From Takakia lepidozioides (Eukaryota; Streptophyta; Takakiopsida; Takakiales; Takakiaceae), in assembly GCA_030704615.1 (NCBI GenBank), contig CM060732.1:15562001-15626000 (forward strand): a stretch of 64,000 nucleotides of DNA. The letters are read 5' to 3'. The notes below the pieces were generated by a model. That model had not been told where the DNA came from, did not search any database, and saw only the letters and a program-made list of their open reading frames with translations. Both the position numbers and the translations under genes were made by a program. Each line of letters starts with the position of its first letter. Position 1 is the first letter of the stretch. Positions 8,831 through 20,615 of this stretch are shown here, one piece after another.

Positions 8831-10915
8831 TGTGTGGTAATGAGGCAGGGTGCAGCGGGGACAAGGACCTGACAGTACTACATTTAAAGGGTCCCTATTA
8901 CCATGTTTCTCTTATAAATGAAAACAACTACAGTCTGTTGGCATGGTGGAGGTTGTGGTCTGGTTGTAGGTCGATAGTGGTACAGCGATGCAGGTTCAGC
9001 GTTCCATTCCTTGAACACGGTTGTGCATTGGTTGGCGCTGGTTATAACTACTTTCATGCCAGTTGTTCAGTTTGGTTTTGCAACTACCTTCATGTAGAAA
9101 ATCCCAACCCTCCAATTCTAAGTCCTCCACGCATGAAGGTAGTTTGCTCCTATGTGAATGAGACGGTGGGGCGGTGGGCCCCATCACCTGGGGACCTGAC
9201 CAGCCTGGTACAACGAGGCCACACAAAATTCAAAATATACTTAAAAACCAATTTCTGAATTTTTCTCACTGTCCCTCTGAACAAGAACTTATAAGCACTA
9301 TGTATGCACAAACCATTCCTTAGAAATTGTGTCAAACCCAAATAAAATACAGTAATATACTACATTGAAAGCGGAAAAGTGTAGTTACAAACAAGTATAT
9401 TAGTGTATTAAAAGGCTAGTTCCTCCTTGAAATAAAGAGAATCTTGCATTAAAAAATACAAGTTGTTAGTAGATGCACAGTGAGGAGGGAAAACAGAAGA
9501 TGGTCAAGGGTTCTTCTTGGAAGGGAGGGTTTTGATGGGTTGACAAAGGCACAGTTGAAGGCGTATGAGTGGCTGCGCTTGTGGATATATGCAGGATATG
9601 AGGAGGGCAGCAGACACTGACAAGCCCAAGACTGGGTCCTTTCGATCGACTCATTCAACCCTCGCCACCGCTTTGGTTGCCATAAACGCAGCCGCCATAA
9701 TCTTCAAGAGCCCGCCTGGATTCGCTTCGGAATAGAAAATTACACGGTGATACGTGATGCCTGTGGCAGCGGGTGGATGGTTGGGCAGGGTGGGTGTGTG
9801 GACCAATGCTTCGTCACGAGGGATAAGTTCGTCGGTGACAATCGATGAGGTAGCGATTGTGCATGTAGTCAAGGAATTTGCGATGCTGGACTATCTTTAG
9901 TGTTGATCGCATAATTTTCAGATGCTTCTCAGATGTCATCGATCGATATGTATATTGACTTTAGGATGCTGAAAGCAGTTAAAAGTCAGTGCGATAGTTT
10001 TAGTTCTGGTGTGCAGTATCTCCACGAGTCGCCATAGTCAACTATGACAACGGTAGTTGACTCTTCTCTTCTCTCTGGCTGCCATAACTGTGGGTCTCAT
10101 CTACACCGGTTTTCAATGGCTGTCAACCCGATCAGCAGATGTGGGGAATGGGCCATGTAGACAGTCTGTTTGTAGTATGAACAGGCGCTGGAGCTGGTCG
10201 GTGGGCCACTGTCGTGCCTTGAAATGTGTACATGTGTGAGTGCTCAAATAGTCAAATCTTCGTCTGTAAGCAATGAGGCTCAGGGCAACGTTCTTTCTGA
10301 TTGTCTTACACCACATGTATCAATGGCTGATGCGGGTCTTCATGCCGGTTTCTTCATTCACCGTGGCTTCCTGAGATCGATCTTGGGTGACCCACTTGAA
10401 ACTGCAATTTGATCTTACTTGTGCTCATCGAGAATGGAATTGAAGCTTCTTGTCTCTCCACAGTCCAGGATATAAGATGAAGTAATTGAGCTAGAGCTCC
10501 CTCTGAAGAAGTCGATCAGATGAACGATGCACATGTATATGCGTAGACGTCACATAGAAAAGTTCCAGATCTGTATCAAAACTTGATTTGAAAAATCGTT
10601 GCACAAAGGATATCAGTGTACATAACAATGAAACTAGGCCTGAGGAAATTTCTAGTTGACAGCTGGGCCAATCCATCTTGCTGCACTGGAAATCTGTAAT
10701 TGATTTGAGGGACTCGAGTCTAACACTCTCCAATGTCTGATTATTGAATATGTACACAAAAGTAAGGTGCGAGTCTGGCGGGGTCTGACAAAGAGCAAAA
10801 CTTTGCAATCTCTACATTGATGTCTGCAGTGGTGCCTACAATTTTCTAACTTTCTACATCGATTACTTACGATTCAATTCTAGAAGGAAGAAGAGATAGA
10901 ACAGACGGCATCACT
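8831..10915. other. Intergenic, no supported gene
   Basis: Only short open frames without recognisable domains are present. The minus-strand frame at 9651-9872 is the longest smooth one, but it matches nothing I know. The WRKY 3' flank is expected in the right end. Confidence 0.35.
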
Positions 10916-13900
10916 TTATGGTGCCTCTGATGTGATCATACTAGTTTCTGCGTGTAACTCATAGGAAGGGAAGCCCGGCGAGACATTGAAACTGGCAAAT
11001 TGACCTGATAGATTGCTGTCCATGTCTTGCCACAACAATGAGTCGTTGAAGTAACTGGTATTAGCATCTAGGTATTTTCCAATAATATTGACCTGCTCTT
11101 CAGGGCTAGGATCTAAGAAGCTCTCAATATCGCCCTCTCCCTCTTCTGATGGAAATGTCCAATCGTCGCTTCCCCTGCTCGATTCAGTTGACATTTGTCC
11201 TTCCATGCTGTCCAAATCAGATGATCCTGTCAGATGGCCTGCTCCCAAACGGGGCATCTGAGAGTTAACTTGACTCTCTGTAGTGGGGGAAACAACCGTC
11301 GAGCTAAACACTTCTGAACCATCGGTTTCGGTCTTTTCTGAATCCAGTTGTTTGCAATCTTCGGGTGAGGACATGCACACCTCCACTTGAACGTCAGCCA
11401 CACGGCTACTTCTATGTTGCCTCTTTTTCGTGAGGGCGCTAGAGCAAGTGTGATTACCTACATAGATCACCTCGAAGGTAGAGGGATCGTTATCCATCTG
11501 TTTTACCATCTTCTTAGCAGGGCACTCCTTTAAGCTGCATTTGTAGTACCCTCTGTTGGCCACACAACAGCGTAACATGAGCATATCAGTTTGACTTCAT
11601 GTCAAAATATTTAGGTGCAATGGGGAAATATACGTTGGTACCTCTAATCATGTATGTACCCGCACGGGCTGCTAGCAGCTGTAATCCATTTGCTCAGGAA
11701 TTGGCGGTCCCAATCTCTCCCGTGGAAGCTAAGTCATGTTATGAGTTCTAAACTTGGATGTTCTGAAGATTAATGCTGTTCTGGCCTCCTCAAGCTGTCA
11801 CAGAAATGCAGTTCTGGGTGCCCAATAGATCGTCACATAGGTCCACAAACAAGGAAACGGAGTAGAAAACATCCCAACGTCTAGAACTTGATTTGATTAA
11901 ATGATAATGTATGTACACTACTCACGACTGTACATACCTATGACTCTAGTTGGAAACTTAAGTCCCTACACTTAGATACAGATTGAACGTATTTATGCTC
12001 CATTGCACCTGTTTCAAGACCTCAGGTCTAATCTAGAGAGATGTCCAAACATTCAAACGAAAATCACTATCTCTACAAGTTGCACATACAGTGTGACATT
12101 TGAAATCTGGCCTGGTCTTGCTGTGTGCAACACAAGAGCTCTAGTTTCTTCCTACGTGCTTCACTGGATATTCTACTGGCTAGGTAGGAGCAACATCTGT
12201 GACCGGGCTCTGCAGTCCTGGTGCTGGGCAGCACGCCCTTTACATAGATCTATAATGCACTATACTTAAGAGAAATGCATGCAGCTTCTAAACCAACACT
12301 TCTGCTGATTGGGTTTTCACACCGGTGATCTAAGTTTAAATATTTACCTGCAAAAACTTGCATTTTGGATAGACTTGTTGCCATATTTCTTCCAGCCCCG
12401 GTGCCCATCGTCTGGTATACCCTTCTTGGAGTCCGCCCCAGGTGTTATACGCTGGTATATTACAGCTGGTTTGGGATCTTTCTCACTCGCTTCTCTGAAT
12501 ATCGAAAGAAATCGTGTCAAGCCAGCAATGACGATGCCCATGCTCTTTCCTACTGATCACGTGACCCACCTAGCAGGAAATTGGACCACGAAAGCCTAAT
12601 GGAGGAGCTTTACTTGTGTCGCCCGAATTATATCTCGCTGATCTGAACTATATAACCTGGTCTTCAATGAACATACCACGGTGAATGATAAACAGTACCT
12701 GTCACGCTTTTGACGGCCGACGGAACTAGTCGGTCGTTTTGGCCGGACTCTGCGGCAGTTAGACAGAACCTCTGAAGGCTGATTCAAGCTTCCTCCAGCG
12801 TCTAAAAGTGAGACGGTATTTTCTGCAGTATCAGCCACTTTTCTAGTGCGAGCTGGAGCATCCAAGGTGATCTGGGAGGAAGAGCTCCCATCAGGAATTG
12901 TGAGTCCGGTGAAGTTGGGGGGCAAGGGTGTGCTCGAGATAGGTAGTTCCCAGCCTGAATCCAATAGCAAGTCTGCGAAATTCTGTCCTTCCCGATGCTC
13001 CATGTCAGCACCCACCAGAGACGGTACTGGCAATGGTTCACATGTACATACAGGTGAAAACATTCAACTTTCAGTCTCGAAGTCTTGGAAGGATCGACTC
13101 GCTTTTAAAGCGATGAAACTATTTATACGAAACAGACAGGTCTATCAAAGCTGTGGGCCGCTTGATTTGGGTCATCTTTCCTGAATCCTCTGCCAGGCTT
13201 CAGCATATCTCGACTTGACAAAATCATTGCAATTTTAGGACTGGTTTATAGTGCTTCATCTACAAAATTGTCGCTCACAAGTGCCTGAAACGACTGGATC
13301 AATTTTGGGCCCCGTTAAGGGTTAAGTCTCATGTACTATCACTCGCGTTATGTCGCATGTACTGGTCATTGTGTAGTATGAGTAGGGAAGTAAAGAAACA
13401 AATGCGTGGACCCAAACGAAATCGTATGTGTGAGGCACGTACCTGATAGGATCGGCTCAGCCGTCTCGACGAAGGAGGTAAGGGGACTGGGTCCGCTGCC
13501 CGACTTGACTGCGCCTGGATAACAAAAGGGTGTGCTTAGAAGCGACCGAGGCGAGCACAACAAATTCTCTGTCCGCAAAGGAACTCGAAGGGGGCTCAGA
13601 GGCTTATTTAGCTTTAGCTTCGAAGATGTATAATTTACAGCCAAGGGCTCCACTTTGGGCTGTACAAGAGAGCTGCTCATATTTACTGGAAATCTCGACA
13701 CCTGCGGGACTAGTCCTGTACATGCTGCCTGTGCCGGAACTTTCGAGTGAATCACAATCTCTTTTAGGCGACAGAGGGCGAGCTGACACCAATCCATGGA
13801 GTTCTCCAGCTTAGCTTTTAAGGCCCGAAAAACTGTGGGTGGAATCAGTTCAGTGGTGATCAGGCCCGTTTCGAAGTCCACGCAAGCGCCATCATGGGAG

Positions 13901-14163
13901 TGTAGCATAAGCATGCCCCACAGGTCCTCCTGGTGTATTATGGCCCTGCCTAGCATCTCTTCCACCTTTTCCACACTCTGTGCCGAAGCCCATTGCCCGC
14001 TTAGCGTCATACCCGTGCCTTCCAAGCACAAAAATCCGTCCATTTCAGACAGTGATTCCGACCAAATGACTAGCTGACCGGACTCTTCTTGGTGATTTCC
14101 TCCTCTCTGTGAAAAACGACTAGGGAGGCGCACACACCAGAGTCGAACACTGACGGGAATCAA
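10916..14163 (-). CDS. WRKY transcription factor with variant WKKYGNK heptapeptide
   Basis: Four exons are seen: 14163-13443 (start uncertain), 13026-12699, 12494-12348 and 11552-10916. All junctions are GT-AG and in phase, giving about 610 residues. The WRKY domain is split by an R-type phase-2 intron, as in most WRKY genes. Exon 3 supplies DDGHRGWKKYGNKSIQ (about 378-393) and exon 4 the zinc finger C404-x4-C409-x23-H433-x-C435. H-x-C is the group III ending, though C-x4-C is not the usual group III C-x7-C spacing. The heptapeptide WRKYGQK reads WKKYGNK, with a glycine just before it, so W-box binding could be altered. A basic stretch (RRVRPKRP) precedes the domain and an acidic serine-rich tail follows. 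A good acceptor (tttttcacag, ending 14107) suggests the first exon may begin at 14106 and an earlier exon is missing. A nuclear DNA-binding role is inferred. Confidence 0.85.
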
Positions 14164-15560
14164 GTACTAGTATTTGGCTGTTACCACACTATTGGACATC
14201 GCAGGTCCCAGCAGGTTTCTGAGCGTAGGTTACAACGTTGCCTCCTCAGATGACCTCGAACCCTGCACTAATAACCATGCTGTACACCTACAGCGTCCAC
14301 AGAAACCTGTTGGCCAAGGATCCCTGTTTTCCTACGCCCTTGTTCTCACTCTCCCACTAACCACCAATGACCATTCTCATTTCACCAGATTCCGAGGATC
14401 CACAACTTGTACATATTCTTCAATCCATGCACTGTCTTGAACGTCCCTATCTTGCTGGTGACCGACACAGGCTCAATCTGTGACGCAGCAGGCTTGTGTC
14501 TCGATAGAGAAGTATTAACTGACTCTGCGATCTAGAGATGGGCAAGCGCAGAGAGGGCGGCCAGGTGGGGCATGGCGTGATCCTTGCAGTAGAGATGCAC
14601 ACAAGAGATTAATTCCGCAACCTGCCCCAGGTGGAGGATACATGTATACTCTTAGACGAGGGTGGACCCGCGTCCCCTCTCGCCCCCAAATTGAGGAGCA
14701 GAGCAGCTTCGCTGCGACCTCCCACTTTCAAACATCCCATCCCAGTCCTGGCTGCCCCTCCACGTCAACGGAGGCCGTTCGTGGATGAAATTCATCCAAG
14801 GTCATTCTCATCCACTAGAGATAGTTAGTCTTCCTCAGTTAGGTTTGCTGGGGGCAGTTTAGCAAACACCAGGTAACCACATTTAGTTAGCTATTGGACA
14901 GATTCCGCACCCAACCGTGCACATTACGTAAGACGTAGAGTTCCTGCCCCAAGTGTTTTCCCGGACTTGAGAACCCTGGCCCTAGGGCAGATTCAAAAAA
15001 TGTGGGAAAACACGGTTTTGACCGGAATGACTTGGTTGGGGTCGGACGACTTTGGTGTGCAGAAAGATTTGATACGACAAATACCGATATACGTTGGGGG
15101 GGGTAGTAGCGCCGCCTTCCCGGAATTTCCTACCAATTTTGTGGGAGGTATGTTGAAACGCATTGTGGTCGATGATACGGAAGCGAATTGGACGACAAAA
15201 TCCGTCATTGATGTTGATAACGGCACAAGAGAAACCAATACAGTCAGTGGACAGCATGTAGATTCTGTGGAGTAGGAAGTTACACCGGCAATTGCTATAA
15301 TTAGGAAAACTGCATAACATCTTGGATTTGACTTTTAGATGAATGAAGAGTATCAAAGAGTCTAACAGAAGAAGCATACCGGTGCAAAGGGTCACATTAT
15401 GTGGGAATTACACCTATTTTAAGTCACATGTAGAGTTGATCTTGGGATCAAAATGTACTAGAGAACGGGCGGTGTTTGGTCGGTGTTTGGTCGATTCTGC
15501 CCTGTAAGCGGTCTCGTCAGGGCGAGCCCTATGGCCGCGCACAGGGCAGCCGTTCACTGG
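14164..15560. other. Upstream flank of the WRKY gene
   Basis: It would contain the WRKY promoter and possibly an undetected first exon. A plus-strand frame at 14967-15275 (102 codons) has no recognisable domain. No further structure is seen. Confidence 0.35.
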
Positions 15561-15847
15561 CGTTAAAAGCAGGGTGTGGCGTATTCTGGCCGCCTGGCGC
15601 AATATGATTGGGGTTCAATTATCCCATATCGATTGCCCAGATTCAGAGCCCCCAGAGGATATAAATGGGGCGAGTCTCAAAGGGAAGTTTAGTGGGTTGA
15701 TGGCTGATGACATGGGCCTGGGTGGTAGCTCTGTCGTCCTCGGTGCATAATCGGCCACCTATGCCGAATAGGCAGTACACTCTGTGGTCGATTCAGCCTG
15801 AGAATCAGTCGAAAAAACGGCAGAATACGCCACACCTGCTTCTAACG
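15561..15847. repeat. 28-bp inverted repeat flanking about 230 bp
   Basis: The arm at 15561-15588 (CGTTAAAAGCAGGGTGTGGC and eight more bases) is inverted at 15821-15847 with two or three differences. The enclosed and adjacent sequence repeats GGTCGATTC and GGTGTTTGGTCG words. It resembles the ends of a small non-autonomous DNA transposon, but I could not define a target duplication. Confidence 0.55.
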
Positions 15848-18021
15848 TAATTAACGTGCGCCAGAGGGCGGCTAACGAAAGCCACAAGACCACCTAGGTG
15901 TTTTGGCGTGTAACGGGAGTGGGAGGGGACCGGGCCGGCAATTCCATTTTTTCCGTCCTAACCGGGAGGGTCAAGTCACGTCACGCCGCATTGGAGGGTA
16001 GAGGCTAGTGCTGTTCCCACTGATGTTCTAAAGCGTACTGAAAACTTTACACGGGACGAAATGTTGAGAGGCTTTGTTTCTTCTGTTTGTCCTTGTTTTG
16101 TGAGAGTGTGCTGGTATCTGCACATTCATCCATATGATCTGCCGTTATACGAGAATTCTTCATACACCCCACAAATGAGCGCCCAAAATGTGGTGGTGGG
16201 TAGAACACCGGGACCGGTTGGACCGGTGATTTGGTGTTTTTGGTCCCTGGATGCTTGAACCGCGGGCTTTCAATGGAAAACTAATGTCCATGTGGTAGTC
16301 CAATCTCCAGCAGCCAAAAGTTACGACGGGTTATGATCCTGACTCTTGACAAAGCGGTCAAAGAAGAATTTAAGTTTTGCCGTTGTTTTGCCAAGTGTTT
16401 GGGAAGTTTGGAACGCAAGCGATTGAGCTACAGTCGGTCCTGCTTTAATGTTAGGCCTTCTAGAGTATGAAATTTCTAACAGATAGCCAGGTATCACATA
16501 TAACCGGAAAGCAGGGAGAATTTTCATAAATTATCAGTTACAAGAGGCACGGTAAACCAGGTCCTGCCAATGAAAGATAACATTTAATCATTGAGTAGGT
16601 TGAAAATATGAAAGAATGTCGGTTTGTCGACAAGTAGAATGCCTAGCTAAAATCACTTCCTTCTAGATTGCTAAACACTTCACGAGACAAGCACTAGTAT
16701 CAGTGTTTTGCTGCGCAAGATATAAATGTAAAGTGTCAATGGCAGCTTGAAATCTAACTATGGAATCTAACTACTAAGGAGGTGCGTTAACACTATGAAG
16801 AGTAGGATAAACTAACAATTAACCACTTAACACTCTTGGCATGGTTTCTAGTGTATTTTTTTTTCAGAGTATCAAAACCGTAACATTTACAGTGAAATAA
16901 CACATAAGCAGGAAACAATAAGGCAGGGTCGACTGTACCATGAAAAGCAAATGCCTAAAATAGAAACAAAATCAATTTAGTCACTGGGACACTCTACACC
17001 AAGTTTATTTTGGCCGTCCGCCTCAAGTGCATGAAAGACAGCTTTGACCACGGGTTTCATGGGCGGTGTCTAAAGTGTCCTAGTGTGCCCCATTCTGCAA
17101 CCTGATTAAATTCCATGTTTTCACAGTACTCTTTTATGTTTCCCACATCAAATCTTGCAGAGCTATTGTTATTGTTACAGTGTTACACCGCATAGCTTTA
17201 TAAAAAGACCCCCAGTGGGGTGACTGTATAAATGGTCCCCAAGAGGAAAAACAAAAAGCTCGTAGAGCTAGTTACAGTATTGTTACAGTAGTCACTAGGA
17301 CAAGAGGGAGGTCTTCAACATTCATTATGAAGGGGAATATATATATATTAAAGAAAACACCCAAGAGTGACTGACTGGAACCCAATTTCCAAGACAATTT
17401 CATTTTTATTATGTAGGTATTTATTTTGTGCAGACATCCCCATGGTATCATATTTCCTATCGGACAGTTTTTTCTTGCCTCGCTATCTGCCATGTTCATC
17501 TCGAACAAGCCCTGCTTACCTTGCAGACCAGGCACAGAGGCCTTACAGTAGGCCTGCGGCTGCAGTTGCAAATGCAGTTGTTTACTGATAGGATTTTAGG
17601 CAAATGGTTCCTCTTCTTTTCTCATAGATCCCCATGTTACAGCAATGTCTATTTCCCTTACATCATTGTCTGCTCCTCTCCACCTTTGTAGAGCTAGTTT
17701 GCTTTGGTTTGGGGGAAGTTCCCCCACAGTGAGCCTTTACGGCCTCCCAGGTGGTTATTTTTTCCACCCAATGTGAACACTATTTTATTTAATTTGATTA
17801 AAAGGGCCATTGTCCCCTTTCTCTGAAAAACAATAAATAAATAAAAATAAAAATAAAGTTTTCTATTGGCTCTGTCCCTTCAGAGACTTTGCAAGTCAAT
17901 GGAGAATTGTGGTCAACTGACCTTACACCGTGTCAAGAGTATGATTGGTCTAAAAAAACTCTCAATTATAAACCAAGTGGCAAAATTGTTGCTTCAATGG
18001 ACAGAGCCACTAGCGGTTTGC
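15848..18021. other. Intergenic, no supported gene
   Basis: AT-rich, with only short open frames. The stretch 17700-17865 ends in an A-rich run (AATAAATAAATAAAAATAAA), which may be the tail of an old retroposon. Nothing else is supported. Confidence 0.35.
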
Positions 18022-18276
18022 GACTTGTTTTTTTAATAGCAAGGGGAATACCCCAGGCCGACCGCTCACAAATCTGGCCCCTTAGTTATAGTGAGAGGAG
18101 AAAATAACCTCTTTCACAGTAACCTCGCCATGAGGCGCCGAGCCCAAGGCTCAAGGCACTCCGCCCAAGGGAAGGGGGAGAAGACTATACCACACCTGAC
18201 AAGATAGCAGGATTTGAACCCAGAATCATCTGGGTGGCACTCAGTGCTCTATCAACTGAGCTACCGACTGGTGGTT
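18022..18276 (-). mobile_element. tRNA-derived SINE, copy 1
   Basis: On the minus strand the element starts with a tRNA-like head at about 18276. It has box A TAGCTCAGTTGATAGAGC (18246-18263) and box B GGTTCAAATCC (about 18211-18222). An unrelated body follows, then an A-rich tail, seen as TTGTTTTTTTAATAG on the plus strand at about 18025. Spacing of the boxes fits an internal RNA polymerase III promoter. The body is shared with the copy at 20369-20615, including the TAACCTCTTTCACAGTAAC block. Confidence 0.75.
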
Positions 18277-18769
18277 AAAGTTAGTAATTATTTGCAACTC
18301 TAAAAGTAGCTGATTGCAGTCTTTTGAACTTGGGCCTATGCTTTTGCCTTGGGGGGTTTGTTTTTCTCTTGGAAAAGGGGACAGCATAGCCTTACCAAGT
18401 AACCTTTGGGGATCGGAACCCACAAGTATATCTGCCAACAGGTTCACCAATACATAGCCGTAAACCTTGTCATGGAAAAAAGAACCATACAATCTAGGCT
18501 AAACATAAGATCAGAAAGACTACCGTCTGAAACAGATAGCTGTAAGGTTGATAAAGGAGTATAAGAAACAGCAAGAAATCAGGGCCTCCTAAAGCTTACG
18601 GCAGAGAGGTTCGAAGTTCAGACGTGACTTAGTCTTAGAGTTCCTATTCTTGTGATGCTGCCAAGTGATTTCAAAGTCATATCTGTCACCTAGAATGGGC
18701 CCCATGTTAGGAGATAGAGGGAAGTCACTCCTTGACTGCTGTGAGTTTAGTGCATGTCATGCCTTAAAA

Positions 18770-19076
18770 ACCAACATTTAGCCTAGTGGGAAGGGCATAC
18801 ACCACTTCACTAGTGGTTGTGGGTTCAAACTATATGTTGGATGTCATAAAGGTGTCGGAAGGTAGTAGCCCTTGGGGGGTCCGAGCAACACCATAATTTA
18901 CCCTTGCTTCGGCAAAGAGTCCATTTTTATTTCTCATCCCATAGGGCCTTTAGGGTTCTTGTCCCTCGCCTATTTAATAGAGATCTTTGGGTATGGGCCC
19001 ATTAAAAGATAAAGGCCCTCTAATAAAGCTCCAAGGGCTTCCTCCCCTTTCTCCCCAAAAAAAAAGAAAAAAAAGA
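18770..19076 (+). mobile_element. SINE-like element in the opposite orientation
   Basis: The head reads TAGCCTAGTGGGAAGGGC (box A-like, about 18780-18797) and GGTTCAAACT (box B-like, about 18822). A body of about 230 bp follows, ending in an A-rich tail at 19057-19076. The tRNA-like head differs from that of the other copies, so it is probably a separate family. Confidence 0.55.
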
Positions 19077-20157
19077 AGGCACGATGCAAAAAAGAAAATA
19101 GTTCTTTGTTAAAAGATTAAAATAATGACGATATTGCAAGTAAATTCGGAAGGGCAGGTATGGGGGTCGAATTTTTGACATTTGTTCCTGGGAGGGCTTT
19201 TTTTTAAGTTTTTTCGGCAGTCTGTTTTTGCATTTAATTTTCATCGGACAGCGTAGGCAGGTACGGTATCAATAATATATTTCACACAACAGTGCATGCA
19301 GTTATACTTTAGTGACGAATAATGATAAACACATTGAGAACTCACAGTAAAGCATTGGGCACAAACAACCCATGATCTGAGGTGGTGCCACCAACTTTCA
19401 ACCATCCATCCATCCATGTCTTCCATGCGTTGATGCACTTTCACTAAACAAGATGTATGTGCCAAAACAGTGAATATTTTTAATCAAACAGTCCACTCTG
19501 ATGCAAATTTTGGTATCCATGACCATTGATCGGTGGGCCCCGAAGCAGAGGGTCAAGCCCACCCCCGACAATCCGTTTTTGCGATTCCCGACCAAGGAAA
19601 CTTTTTGCTGCTTGCCCCACTCCAGGTTGTTGGTTGTTTGCTTGTTGGGTCGTCGTCCTCTACAGAACAAAACACAACAGAGGGATCCAAAAATATATAT
19701 ATATTTTTCGTGGAGTTGGGGGGAGAAGGGATGATTCTCATGTCAAAGATGGTCACTAATGACCGGTGGAGCCATTCTTGCAAAATTCAAAGATCCAAGG
19801 ACAAGTAGGATCCTAGTCAAGACTCTTGAGGGATGATGGACGGCAATGGGTGAGTCATGACGTGCATTCGGGACAAAGAGAATGGCATCAACTGTATAGA
19901 TACTAATAGATCGTACAGGACCAGTTGAGGCTAATGAAGTGGCATATACATATATGTATGACTACCCATAATACTTTCCGGGAGCCCGGTGATATAGAGT
20001 GAATCAAGTGAAAATCCACCATAGAGTTGCCAAGGGTTTCTTTTCTTTTCCTTTTTGGTGAAAGGACACAGGGAAAAAATTATCGTATGTCATACAGTAG
20101 GGATACGTCCATAGTCTATAACACCCTACACCAGGCAAACTAGAAAAGTACCAAGGG
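19077..20157. other. Intergenic between SINEs
   Basis: No gene is recognised. Several overlapping open frames around 19500-19800 on both strands have no domain signal. Confidence 0.35.
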
Positions 20158-20368
20158 GGTTTTATTCTTTTTTGGAAAGGAAACCTGTGAGCAATTCAGC
20201 CCCTTTACAAGAGGAAGGGGAAAATAACACCCTTTCATTTAAAGGGCCGTGAGAGACCCGCAGGCCACAAAAATACCACACTCGGCAAGGTATCTGGATT
20301 TGAGCCCCAAATCCGTGGTTGCACATAGTGCTATAGTACACTGAGCTACCGACTTGTGGTACCAGGGT
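20158..20368 (-). mobile_element. tRNA-derived SINE, copy 2
   Basis: Minus-strand element with a tRNA-like head (TAGCTCAGTGTACTATAGC, about 20328-20346), a box B-like GGGCTCAAATCC (about 20296), and a T-rich plus-strand left end near 20160 that corresponds to its A-tail. It is more diverged than copies 1 and 3. Its head abuts the T-tract of copy 3. Confidence 0.65.
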
Positions 20369-20615
20369 TTTTTTTTTTTTTTTTTTTCCGTATATATATG
20401 TTTTTCAATTTTATAAAGGGAAACACCTGGGAGCGACAGCTCACAAATCAGGACCCTTAGTTAGTGAGAGGTGAAAATAACCTCTTTCACAGTAACGGCG
20501 CCATGGAGGCGTATGCCGCCCAGGGAAGGGGGCCGTCAAGTAGCAAGAATTGACCCCAGAATCATCTGGGTGGCACTATATGTGCACTTAACCCACTGAG
20601 CTACTGACTGTTGGT
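20369..20615 (-). mobile_element. tRNA-derived SINE, copy 3
   Basis: The head on the minus strand carries AGTAGCTCAGTGGGTTAAG (about 20592-20610). The body aligns with copy 1 (CAGCTCACAAATC, TTAGTTAGTGAGAGG, AAAATAACCTCTTTCACAGT). The long T-run at 20369-20388 is its reversed A-tail. It is inserted directly next to copy 2, suggesting a preferred A/T-rich target. Confidence 0.7.

Noticed and set aside
9651-9872. 73-codon minus-strand frame
   Set aside because: Smooth composition but no family match or adjoining exons.
14967-15275. 102-codon plus-strand frame
   Set aside because: No recognisable domain, no splice-supported neighbours, and an opposite-strand open frame overlaps it.
19501-19808. 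Four overlapping frames of about 75-90 codons
   Set aside because: All frames are open at once, which indicates low stop density and not coding.
18180-20610. tRNA genes suggested by box A and box B
   Set aside because: The acceptor stems do not pair, the anticodon arms are not canonical, and the heads continue into shared non-tRNA bodies with A-rich tails, so they are SINE heads.
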